A DNA stretch of 10,744 nucleotides from positions 1 through 10,744 of the forward strand of contig JAISXQ010000196.1 in the NCBI GenBank assembly GCA_031270425.1, given 5' to 3'. The position numbers and the translations under genes were made by a program. The first letter of the stretch is position 1, and every line of letters starts with the position of its first letter. The notes beneath the pieces were generated by a model, which was given only the letters and a program-made list of their open reading frames with translations, ran no database searches and was not told where the DNA came from. This stretch comes from Prevotellaceae bacterium. Its GTDB lineage: Bacteria; Bacteroidota; Bacteroidia; Bacteroidales; Paludibacteraceae. This document shows positions 1-6,177 of this stretch, one piece after another.

Positions 1-40
1 AATTAGTTTAAATTATATGTCCATATAATTTAAACTAATT
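1..40. repeat. Perfect 19-bp inverted repeat with 2-nt centre
   Basis: Bases 1-19 are the exact reverse complement of bases 22-40, with TC at the centre. The arms are almost all A/T. The palindrome reaches the window edge, so its true length is unknown. It lies 67 nt beyond the stop codon of the acyl-CoA synthetase on the minus strand, so it could be a 3' hairpin or terminator for that gene. It lacks the GC-rich stem of a classical intrinsic terminator, and any T-run would lie outside the window. A protein-binding palindrome or the end of a small element is equally possible. Confidence 0.8.
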
Positions 41-107
41 TAATGAGTACTTATACGGTATTCATATTTACATAACGACCCGTACAGCATCTGGCTTTCG
101 TTGGATT

Positions 108-2009
108 TCAACCGAGCGCTTGCAGGTTTTCTTCGTTCACAATATCCTTCGCTCCCGTTTCGTAGAGTTTCCGAAGACGGTCTTCGTAGCGTTTTTCCAC
201 TTTGCCACGAACGATTTTCATCGTGCTGTTCACCAAGCCGTTTTGTTCGGTAAACGGCTCGCCGATAACGGCAACGGCAACAGGAAGCCAGCGTTCGGGA
301 AAAGCTCCTTCAAATTTTCCTCCTTTACGGTACTCGTTTATTTCGGCTTGCAACTTGTTTAAGGCTCCGGTTTTTCCTTCGGTGGAATCCCAATCCGCGC
401 CTGATTTCTTTACATGGTTTTTCAACGCCTCCTTATTCGGAACAATCAACGCCGATGTGTAAGGATTTTGGTTGTTATACAAAATAACCTGGTCTATAAA
501 TTTTGAATTGTCGGCAAGCGACTCCTCAATGCCTTCGGGACTGTATTTTTCTCCGTCGCTCGAAATAAGCAAGCTTTTAAACCGCCCGACAACGTACAAA
601 AATCCGTCGTTGTCCATGTAGCCCATGTCGCCGGTGTGCAGCCAGCCGTCTTTAAGACTCTCGACGGTCGCTTTTTCGTTTTTGTAGTAGCCCGCCATCA
701 CATTTTCGCCCCGGATAACGATTTCGCCCTTTTCGTAGTTGGGCAATTCCTTTCCGTCCGAATCGCAGATTTTCAAATCCATGTATTTTACCAAATGCCC
801 CGAAGAACCTAACTTATGCCTTTTCAGGCTGTTGGACGAAATAATCGGAGTAGCTTCCGACAAACCGTAACCCTGCATCATGGGGATGCCGATGGCATAA
901 AAGAAACGCTGCAAGTCAATATCCAGCAAGGCTCCGCCGCCGATAAAAAAATCCAACCTGCCGCCAAAGGCTTCCCGTACTTTTGAAAAAAGAATTTTAT
1001 CGAATAAGGCTAATACCGGTTTTTTCAATATTTGCCAGCCCTCTCCTTTGTTGTAGCCTTCCTTATTGTAAGAATAGGACATTTTCATCGCCGTATTGAA
1101 TAACTTTTCAGTAAAAGCTCCTTTTGCATGAATGTTCGCTTCGATATTCTTGCGGAAGTTTTTAGCCAGCGCCGGAACGCTCAGCAGCAGATTCGGCTTC
1201 AATTCTTTAATATTCAACGGAATGTTTTTGAGCGTTTCCATACCGGTTTTCCCCGTCTGAACGGTTCCCACGCTTGCGCCCGACGCCATAAAACTGTAAA
1301 AACCGGCAACATGCGCAAAACAGTGATCGAGCGGCAGGACGATAAGCGTGCGGTAGGTCGTCGGGATGCTCATCAGCGTCAAAGCCTGTTCTACATTCGC
1401 CGTGTAATTCCGGTGCGTAAGCATAATCCCCTTGGGGTCGGCGGTAGTCCCCGAAGTATAACTGATATTTGCCAGGCTGTCGGGTCCGATAGCCGCCGTC
1501 CGTTCCGTTACCGAAGTTGGATTCGCTTTTAAATATTCTTTCCCCCGCTTCACAATCTCCGTCAAGGGAAGTTCTTTTCCTTCGTATTCCTTTTGTTCGT
1601 CAAGGATAATAATTTTTTCGACCAAAGGCAACGAGTCGCTAATACTGCGGATTTTTTTCAACTGCCCTCCCGACACAAAAACGTACTTGGCTTCGGAATG
1701 AATCAAACGGAAAATCAAATCGTTGCTTTCTTCGAGCTTTATCGAAAGAGGAACGTTAATAGCTCCCGCATGTAAAATACCGAGTTCTCCGATAATCCAG
1801 GCGTTCCGTCCTTCGGAGAGCAGGGCAATTTTATCCCCGGTCTTAACTCCTGAATCGATTAATCCGGCAGCCAGTTCATGAACCTGCTTTTTAGTCTCCT
1901 TATAACTCGCCGGCTCGAATTTATCGCCTGTCTTTTCCCATAAAAACGGATTGTCGGCAAATTTTGCTACGCTATCGTTTAGCAAATCAATAATTGTTGT
2001 CTTCCTCAT
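108..2009 (-). CDS. Long-chain acyl-CoA synthetase (AMP-dependent)
   Basis: This 633-residue protein belongs to the adenylate-forming (ANL) superfamily. It should activate a fatty acid with ATP to an acyl-adenylate and pass it to CoA, in the cytoplasm or at the inner membrane. The core motifs run in order: the phosphate-binding loop YTSGTTADPKG (184-194), YGLSEATP (381-388), the HTGD motif near 458-461, a GRFK hinge near 475-478, and a C-terminal NSTMKIVR whose Lys598 fits the adenylation lysine. Length and the long insertion between the first two motifs match the FadD15/FACS-like long-chain group better than short-chain acetyl-CoA synthetases. The ATG at 2007-2009 follows a good -7 box. Chain-length preference cannot be read from the sequence. 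It may feed fatty acids into phospholipids or scavenge them; the acyltransferase at the other end of the window is not obviously co-regulated. Confidence 0.93.
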   Translation of the reverse strand: MRKTTIIDLLNDSVAKFADNPFLWEKTGDKFEPASYKETKKQVHELAAGLIDSGVKTGDKIALLSEGRNAWIIGELGILHAGAINVPLSIKLEESNDLIFRLIHSEAKYVFVSGGQLKKIRSISDSLPLVEKIIILDEQKEYEGKELPLTEIVKRGKEYLKANPTSVTERTAAIGPDSLANISYTSGTTADPKGIMLTHRNYTANVEQALTLMSIPTTYRTLIVLPLDHCFAHVAGFYSFMASGASVGTVQTGKTGMETLKNIPLNIKELKPNLLLSVPALAKNFRKNIEANIHAKGAFTEKLFNTAMKMSYSYNKEGYNKGEGWQILKKPVLALFDKILFSKVREAFGGRLDFFIGGGALLDIDLQRFFYAIGIPMMQGYGLSEATPIISSNSLKRHKLGSSGHLVKYMDLKICDSDGKELPNYEKGEIVIRGENVMAGYYKNEKATVESLKDGWLHTGDMGYMDNDGFLYVVGRFKSLLISSDGEKYSPEGIEESLADNSKFIDQVILYNNQNPYTSALIVPNKEALKNHVKKSGADWDSTEGKTGALNKLQAEINEYRKGGKFEGAFPERWLPVAVAVIGEPFTEQNGLVNSTMKIVRGKVEKRYEDRLRKLYETGAKDIVNEENLQALG

Positions 2010-2035
2010 ATATTTATTTTGGTTAAATACGGGTA

Positions 2036-2043
2036 CAAATATA
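2036..2043 (-). promoter_or_regulatory. Candidate -7 box for acyl-CoA synthetase
   Basis: Read on the minus strand this is TATATTTG, a full match to the Bacteroidota -7 consensus TAnnTTTG, 26 nt before the ATG. No clear TTG -33 element is seen at the usual distance. The region just upstream holds a run of nine A (2048-2056 on the plus strand as T9). It suggests that the synthetase is transcribed separately from the lipoprotein gene that ends at 2067. Confidence 0.55.
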
Positions 2044-2066
2044 ATTCTTTTTTTTTGAAGTCATCT

Positions 2067-3071
2067 TTATGGTCGGTAGCTCGATTGTTCGAGTAATTTT
2101 TGATAATCCTTCATTTCTACCAATTGCCTCAGGCTTACGTCCTTATTTTTTTTCATGTAGCTTTCCACAATTCGCCACCCCACCCAGACGCCGAGCCGTC
2201 CCGGCGAATCCTGCGAAACGGGCGCGGTAAAAGGCGCATCGTTCACATACTTGCGTACCAACTGCAAATCGGTAGAAAACAGGTGTTTCTGGTCAATCAT
2301 GCTTCCCCATATCTGCTTTTCGCGCTGTTGGCACCATTTCCATTGCCCGCTGCTGTAACCGATAATATTTTCCCTGCTTTCATCGGGCAGGAAAACGGAT
2401 AATATATAGAGCATTTTTCCACGGTACAGGATATTATCGACTAAGCGGTCTTTTTCGGAGTCGTAGCGAAACGCACGGGTAATAATGGTGGAAATCACAT
2501 CCACCGGAATACTTTCCGGAGCCATGTTGTGAATCAGATAATCGTAAGTAAGCGTTTTGTAAAAAGGATAATCGCGTCCCAGATAGAGATCGCTTCCTAT
2601 GGCGATAAAGTCGCTTCCTTCGATGACGGAGCGGTTAAAACCCCCGACAAAAAAATAAATGCGGGGTAATTTTATTTCAGGGAAATAATGATTTATATAA
2701 GCATATCCGGTCGACAGGCTCTTCTCTATATCCGACACATCGGCAAACACATTCAATACATCGGCGTGGACGACGGCTTGCAAGCTATCGGTAAGAAAGT
2801 TGCGAAACAATTCGCAAACCTGAAACGTATCGGTCGTTTCCAGTTCCCATATTCCGACATATTTTTCGTAAAATTCGGGATATTCAGCCGACAAAACTTC
2901 CAACCCGGATGCAATATTTGCCGTATCCATTGCCAACAGTTGCTTGTCGATACGTTCAATACGTACACCGGAAAGACTATCTACTGTATTAATTTTAAAG
3001 CGATTGTTGTTGCACGATGCGAAAACGAAGGAAGAAAAAATACCTAAAAATAAAAAAGAGAAATGTTTCAT
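2067..3071 (-). CDS. GldB-like lipoprotein
   Basis: With the start at 3071 this is a 334-residue lipoprotein. It has a lysine followed by a hydrophobic stretch and a lipobox ending FASC, with Cys20 as the lipidation site. The body resembles the GldB family of Bacteroidota. Features supporting this are the central FFVGGFNRSV region (140-149), the conserved block after it, and the C-terminal block with GRLGVWVGWRIV (291-302) followed by the LVEMKDYQKLLEQSSY ending. In Flavobacterium GldB is needed for gliding and the type IX secretion machinery; many non-gliding Bacteroidales carry relatives whose job is unknown. No gld or por gene is nearby, so a motility role is not implied. The reading frame extends 20 codons further upstream, but the lipoprotein signal and a -7 box inside that extension argue for the start at 3071. 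The family assignment comes from motif memory, not from a search. Confidence 0.78.
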   Translation of the reverse strand: MKHFSFLFLGIFSSFVFASCNNNRFKINTVDSLSGVRIERIDKQLLAMDTANIASGLEVLSAEYPEFYEKYVGIWELETTDTFQVCELFRNFLTDSLQAVVHADVLNVFADVSDIEKSLSTGYAYINHYFPEIKLPRIYFFVGGFNRSVIEGSDFIAIGSDLYLGRDYPFYKTLTYDYLIHNMAPESIPVDVISTIITRAFRYDSEKDRLVDNILYRGKMLYILSVFLPDESRENIIGYSSGQWKWCQQREKQIWGSMIDQKHLFSTDLQLVRKYVNDAPFTAPVSQDSPGRLGVWVGWRIVESYMKKNKDVSLRQLVEMKDYQKLLEQSSYRP

Positions 3072-3092
3072 AAGGTAGAATTTATTACAATG

Positions 3093-3100
3093 CAAAAATA
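3093..3100 (-). promoter_or_regulatory. Candidate -7 box for GldB-like lipoprotein
   Basis: On the minus strand this reads TATTTTTG, matching TAnnTTTG, 21 nt before the ATG at 3071. It lies inside the longer open frame, which supports the shorter start for the lipoprotein. No convincing -33 element is visible. Confidence 0.5.
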
Positions 3101-3164
3101 CGAATAATCCTACGGAATCGCTTGCTCGCATGAAGTTTTATTTTCCTGTATTTTCTTTTCGCTG

Positions 3165-3187
3165 CCCCTGGGTCTCCTGACGAGGGG
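3165..3187 (-). terminator. GC-rich hairpin after the membrane-Nudix gene
   Basis: CCCCT (3165-3169) pairs with AGGGG (3183-3187), and inside it GTC (3172-3174) pairs with GAC (3179-3181) around a TCCT loop. On the minus strand it begins 9 nt after the stop codon of the membrane-Nudix gene. No T-run follows on that strand, so it could be a terminator of weak type, an mRNA-end stabiliser or chance. It is one of the few GC-rich patches in any spacer here. Confidence 0.35.
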
Positions 3188-3196
3188 TGAATGGTT

Positions 3197-4375
3197 TTAT
3201 GTTTGCAATATAGTATTGTCGTTTTTATTAAGTTGTTCAAGCTGCCTGTAAATAACCTGTTTGAGTTTACATTCGCACGGACATAAATCGTTGTCAAAAA
3301 ATCCTGCCCGTTTTATAATTTCAAACTCGATAAGAAAATCTTCCGTAAAAACCCCGGCTTTTAAATTATTTTCTATCTGGGAAAGCGTCCACCACTTGGT
3401 TTGTTTCTCAAACATTTGACCGGAAATTAAATCGTTTATTTTGCAGGTTACAAACAAAAACACATAACGTTTCTCAAATTCTGCTTCGTATAAGTAATTC
3501 GACAAAAAGAAATATTCGGGCTTCTGTTCATCATAAGCCGGAAAAACTCTTCTGACCGCCTCATCGACGGTCTCATTCATCAACACATGATCCGACACGG
3601 CAGTATCCCACAATCCGGGCGAAATAAAATGACTGTCTTCTATCTTCCGAAGATAAATACGGTTGTTTTTAATAACGGCGACACGCACTACGGGATGAAG
3701 GAACTTTTCTCTACCGAGCAGGCTTTCGTAATGCTCAATGCTTCCCACTACTTTACCCTGGTCGCTAACAATGGGCCACCATTTTTCCTTTTTCAGCTTC
3801 TTCCGGACAATTTTTACGCGCAACGTTTCATAAACAATGAAAACGCCTATAAATGCTATATATACAAACTTGTATCCAAACCAAACCTGCGGCTGGGAAA
3901 AGAAGTTAAGCGAGATAAAATATACGAACAACAGCGTCAAAAAAATGAAGGACAGGCTAATCAACACTCTTCTCGCCTCAGACAAGTTGTTGGACATGGG
4001 CAAACTGCGGCTTACAAGCAAAGTCGATATTCGGTTAAATTGCTTTTGAAACAATATTAACGCAATGAAAACAAGAAGGAAGACTACGTCGTCGAAAACA
4101 ACCCGTAGCGCACCGGGCAAGATATAACGGGGGAAAACAACCGCAACAACGCATGAAACAAAAAATATGCCGGTGGAAAATAAATACCAACGCGAAAGCT
4201 TCCGAAATGAAAAATAAACGTACAGCGTCAATACAAGCGCAACCGGAATGGCTACAAGCCATCCTAACTTCACACTGCCTTCCAGTAAACCCACTATACG
4301 GAAAGACAGCAACGGAAGCAATAAGTAAACCGGATTAAAAAAAGAACTGCGTATTTGTTGCTTATTTCTATTCAT
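3197..4375 (-). CDS. Membrane protein with degenerate C-terminal Nudix-fold domain
   Basis: This is a 392-residue protein in two parts. Residues 1-190 contain about six hydrophobic segments (roughly 15-33, 37-56, 63-82, 92-110, 137-158, 165-183), followed by a basic stretch RVKIVRKKLKKEK that should sit on the cytoplasmic side. Residues 200-360 resemble the Nudix fold of isopentenyl-diphosphate-isomerase-like proteins, with WPIVSDQGKVVGS and GLWDTAVSDHV. In the Nudix box (G-x5-E-x7-REUxEE) the glycine is Asp262, Glu268 and Arg276 are kept, but the metal-binding glutamates are replaced by Val277, Ala280 and Tyr281. Hydrolysis is therefore unlikely; a ligand-sensing or structural role is an inference. 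The C-terminus has three cysteines (C365, C367, C369: CPCEC). The gene diverges from the sugar transferase gene, sharing a 243-bp spacer, which may hint at an envelope role. The precise function is unknown to me. Confidence 0.8.
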   Translation of the reverse strand: MNRNKQQIRSSFFNPVYLLLPLLSFRIVGLLEGSVKLGWLVAIPVALVLTLYVYFSFRKLSRWYLFSTGIFFVSCVVAVVFPRYILPGALRVVFDDVVFLLVFIALILFQKQFNRISTLLVSRSLPMSNNLSEARRVLISLSFIFLTLLFVYFISLNFFSQPQVWFGYKFVYIAFIGVFIVYETLRVKIVRKKLKKEKWWPIVSDQGKVVGSIEHYESLLGREKFLHPVVRVAVIKNNRIYLRKIEDSHFISPGLWDTAVSDHVLMNETVDEAVRRVFPAYDEQKPEYFFLSNYLYEAEFEKRYVFLFVTCKINDLISGQMFEKQTKWWTLSQIENNLKAGVFTEDFLIEFEIIKRAGFFDNDLCPCECKLKQVIYRQLEQLNKNDNTILQT

Positions 4376-4411
4376 TTTTCAAGAAGCAATAAATGTTGCC
4401 TATCTTATAAC

Positions 4412-4436
4412 AATCAAAACATCCTTTTGTTTGATT
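4412..4436. repeat. 7-bp inverted repeat in divergent promoter region
   Basis: AATCAAA (4412-4418) is inverted as TTTGATT (4430-4436) with an 11-nt loop, and AATCAAA appears again at 4455-4461, just upstream of the -7 box of the sugar transferase. Such an arrangement could be an operator shared by the two divergent genes, but the motif is short and AT-rich, so chance is a real alternative. Confidence 0.3.
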
Positions 4437-4469
4437 AACGGAACATGTAATAATAATCAAAAAAAGTCA

Positions 4470-4477
4470 TATCTTTG
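4470..4477 (+). promoter_or_regulatory. Candidate -7 box for sugar transferase operon
   Basis: TATCTTTG followed by CA is a full match to the Bacteroidota -7 consensus. Transcription would start near 4484 and give a leader of about 135 nt that contains the whole 8-bp tandem repeat. No clear TTG is found at the -33 position. Confidence 0.55.
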
Positions 4478-4526
4478 CATGGCATAATAATTGCGTCTCT
4501 CAATAATAAGCCGCGGCAAGAAAATA

Positions 4527-4606
4527 AACGAGTGAACAAGTAAACGAGTTGACGAGTAAACAAGTGAACGAATTAACGGATTAACAAATTAACGAATTAA
4601 CGAAGT
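4527..4606 (+). repeat. Ten tandem copies of a degenerate 8-bp unit
   Basis: The block divides exactly into ten 8-nt units with consensus AACGARTN: AACGAGTG, AACAAGTA, AACGAGTT, GACGAGTA, AACAAGTG, AACGAATT, AACGGATT, AACAAATT, AACGAATT, AACGAAGT. The first five end in GTN and the next four in ATT, so two sub-families lie side by side. The block ends 12 nt before the ATG of the sugar transferase, in its predicted 5' leader. The unit length is not a multiple of three and no start codon lies inside it, so it is not coding. Confidence 0.9.
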
Positions 4607-4618
4607 CGTCTAAGAAAA

Positions 4619-6136
4619 ATGAAATCTTTATACAAACCGACTATCTTTATACTCGTAGATACGCTGCTTCTGCTAATAAGCATATTTGTCGTATTGATGT
4701 GGTTTCCTCTCACAACACACAAACCATTTGAAAAATACGCCTTGACTTTTTTTTCTTTTACTGCCATTTGGCTGGCTTGCTCTTACCTGCTGGGGCGCTA
4801 CAAAGCGCTGAAATCACAACGCTACTTTAATTTCATTTTCAAGCTGTTTTATACGACGCTGATTGTTTTTGCACTGTGCTGGATGATATTCGTTTTCCTG
4901 AGCGACGAACAGAAGTTATCCGAATATGTATTACTGTCGGTAACTATCATCGCATTTTCGGCAAATTATTTCACGTTGTTTTTTTATTTTGCCTACCGCT
5001 ATGCCACCGAATACGACCTGTCGAACATACCCGCCATAAAAAGGGAAAACGCGCAACAGAAACCGCTTCCCGAACTCGACGAAGAGGCATACAACCGCCG
5101 TTGCCAAATGATAGAGTCGCATTCGGGAACTAAAACACTGCGTTTTTTGGACAGCCACAGCAAACTGAAAAGCGGCAATACCTATCTCTTTGTTTTCCGC
5201 ACTACGGAAGAACTGGCGGCGCTGCCCCAATACGAATACAATACCATTATCAGGCTCGAAAAGTTGAACAGTTCAAGGGGAATCAATAAAATGCTAAGCA
5301 TTATAAACGAAAAACTGCCCGATAACGGAACTTTCATTTGTTGTTTCGAATCGATAAGCACGCGAAAAAAACTCATTTTCAACCGGTACCCGAAAGGAAT
5401 AAGAAACATTGCCTCCTGTTTCGATTTCATTAAACACAGGATTATTCCCAAGGTCTTCATTACGCGCCGCCTCTACTACGATATAACAGGAGGAAAAAAC
5501 AGGATACTGTCGAAAACAGAAGTAATAGGAAGGCTTTATTGCAACGGGTATGAAGTTGTTTCCGATAAGAAAATCAACAATTTAACCTATATTACGGCAA
5601 AACGGGTCAAGCAAGCCGAACCTTTGAGAACCCGTAGCTACGGACCGCTTATCCGCCTAAAAAGGTTCGGAAAAAATAAAAAAGCGTTTACCGTATATAA
5701 ATTCCGCACTATGTATTCCTACGCGGAATATATGCAGGCATACATATACCAGCACAATGCGCTGCAAGAAGGCGGAAAATTCAAAAGAGACGTACGGGTT
5801 ACTTCTTTGGGAAAATTTATGCGCAAATATTGGATAGACGAACTGCCGATGATTTTCAATTTAATAAAAGGCGATATGAAACTGATAGGCGTACGTCCGT
5901 TAAGCCCTCAATATTTTAGTCTGTACAGCGAAGAACTGCAAGAAAAAAGAGTGAAATTCAAACCCGGGCTTTTTCCGCCGTTTTATGCCGATATGCCTAA
6001 AAATATGGACGAAATACAGGCTTCCGAAATGAAGTATTTGGAAGCCTGCGAAAAAAACGGCGTATTCCTTACCGACTGCCGGTATTTTCTCAAAATAATA
6101 AATAACATATTGTTCAAAAAGGCAAGAAGCGCGTGA
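4619..6136 (+). CDS. Membrane-anchored bacterial sugar transferase (exopolysaccharide/LPS type)
   Basis: This 505-residue protein has about four N-terminal membrane segments (roughly 9-30, 40-58, 72-94, 103-127), a soluble middle part, and a C-terminal bacterial sugar-transferase domain (about 341-500). Such domains move a sugar-1-phosphate from a nucleotide sugar to undecaprenyl phosphate and start surface polysaccharide synthesis. Visible signatures are YGPLIRLKRFGKN (341-353), YKFRTM (360-365), DVRVTSLGKFMRKYWIDELP (391-410) with the catalytic-type Asp407-Glu408 pair, IKGDMKLIGVRPLS (416-429) and KPG (448-450). Unlike the usual WcaJ/PglC type, no hydrophobic re-entrant helix precedes the GPL motif. 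Residues 200-330 instead look like the C-terminal half of a class I methyltransferase fold (NGTFICCFE, GYEVVSDKKINNLTYITAKR) without a glycine-rich SAM loop. I recall this layout from other Bacteroidota sugar transferases. The Wzi-family gene follows after 41 nt, which supports a capsule or O-polysaccharide role. Confidence 0.85.
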   Translation: MKSLYKPTIFILVDTLLLLISIFVVLMWFPLTTHKPFEKYALTFFSFTAIWLACSYLLGRYKALKSQRYFNFIFKLFYTTLIVFALCWMIFVFLSDEQKLSEYVLLSVTIIAFSANYFTLFFYFAYRYATEYDLSNIPAIKRENAQQKPLPELDEEAYNRRCQMIESHSGTKTLRFLDSHSKLKSGNTYLFVFRTTEELAALPQYEYNTIIRLEKLNSSRGINKMLSIINEKLPDNGTFICCFESISTRKKLIFNRYPKGIRNIASCFDFIKHRIIPKVFITRRLYYDITGGKNRILSKTEVIGRLYCNGYEVVSDKKINNLTYITAKRVKQAEPLRTRSYGPLIRLKRFGKNKKAFTVYKFRTMYSYAEYMQAYIYQHNALQEGGKFKRDVRVTSLGKFMRKYWIDELPMIFNLIKGDMKLIGVRPLSPQYFSLYSEELQEKRVKFKPGLFPPFYADMPKNMDEIQASEMKYLEACEKNGVFLTDCRYFLKIINNILFKKARSA

Positions 6137-6138
6137 GG

Positions 6139-6166
6139 GATTTACGATTTTAGATTTACAATTTAC
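6139..6166 (+). repeat. Four tandem copies of a 7-bp unit between sugar transferase and Wzi gene
   Basis: After the stop codon at 6134-6136 the spacer is built of GATTTAC, GATTTTA, GATTTAC, AATTTAC, followed by a partial GATT. It fills most of the 41-nt gap and ends 11 nt before the ATG of the Wzi-family gene. It resembles the other short-period repeats of this window in composition and unit length. Confidence 0.75.
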
Positions 6167-6177
6167 GATTGGAACTT

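Noticed and set aside
1128..1532. 134-codon open frame on the plus strand
   Set aside because: It is antisense to the core of the acyl-CoA synthetase and has no promoter or recognisable domain.
2067..3071. Gliding motility or type IX secretion locus
   Set aside because: Only a GldB-like gene is present; no other gld, spr or por gene accompanies it.
3072..3131. 20-codon N-terminal extension of the GldB-like lipoprotein
   Set aside because: It would bury the lipoprotein signal peptide, and it contains the -7 box at 3093-3100.
3085..3297. 70-codon minus-strand frame bridging the membrane-Nudix gene and the lipoprotein gene
   Set aside because: It overlaps the end of the Nudix gene and the lipoprotein promoter, has no motif, and looks like random open frame.
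4527..4606. CRISPR-like array
   Set aside because: The units are only 8 bp and directly adjacent, with no spacers and no cas genes in the window.
6169..6177. TTG start three codons before the Wzi-family ATG
   Set aside because: The ATG at 6178 directly heads a normal signal peptide; the extra codons derive from the spacer repeat.
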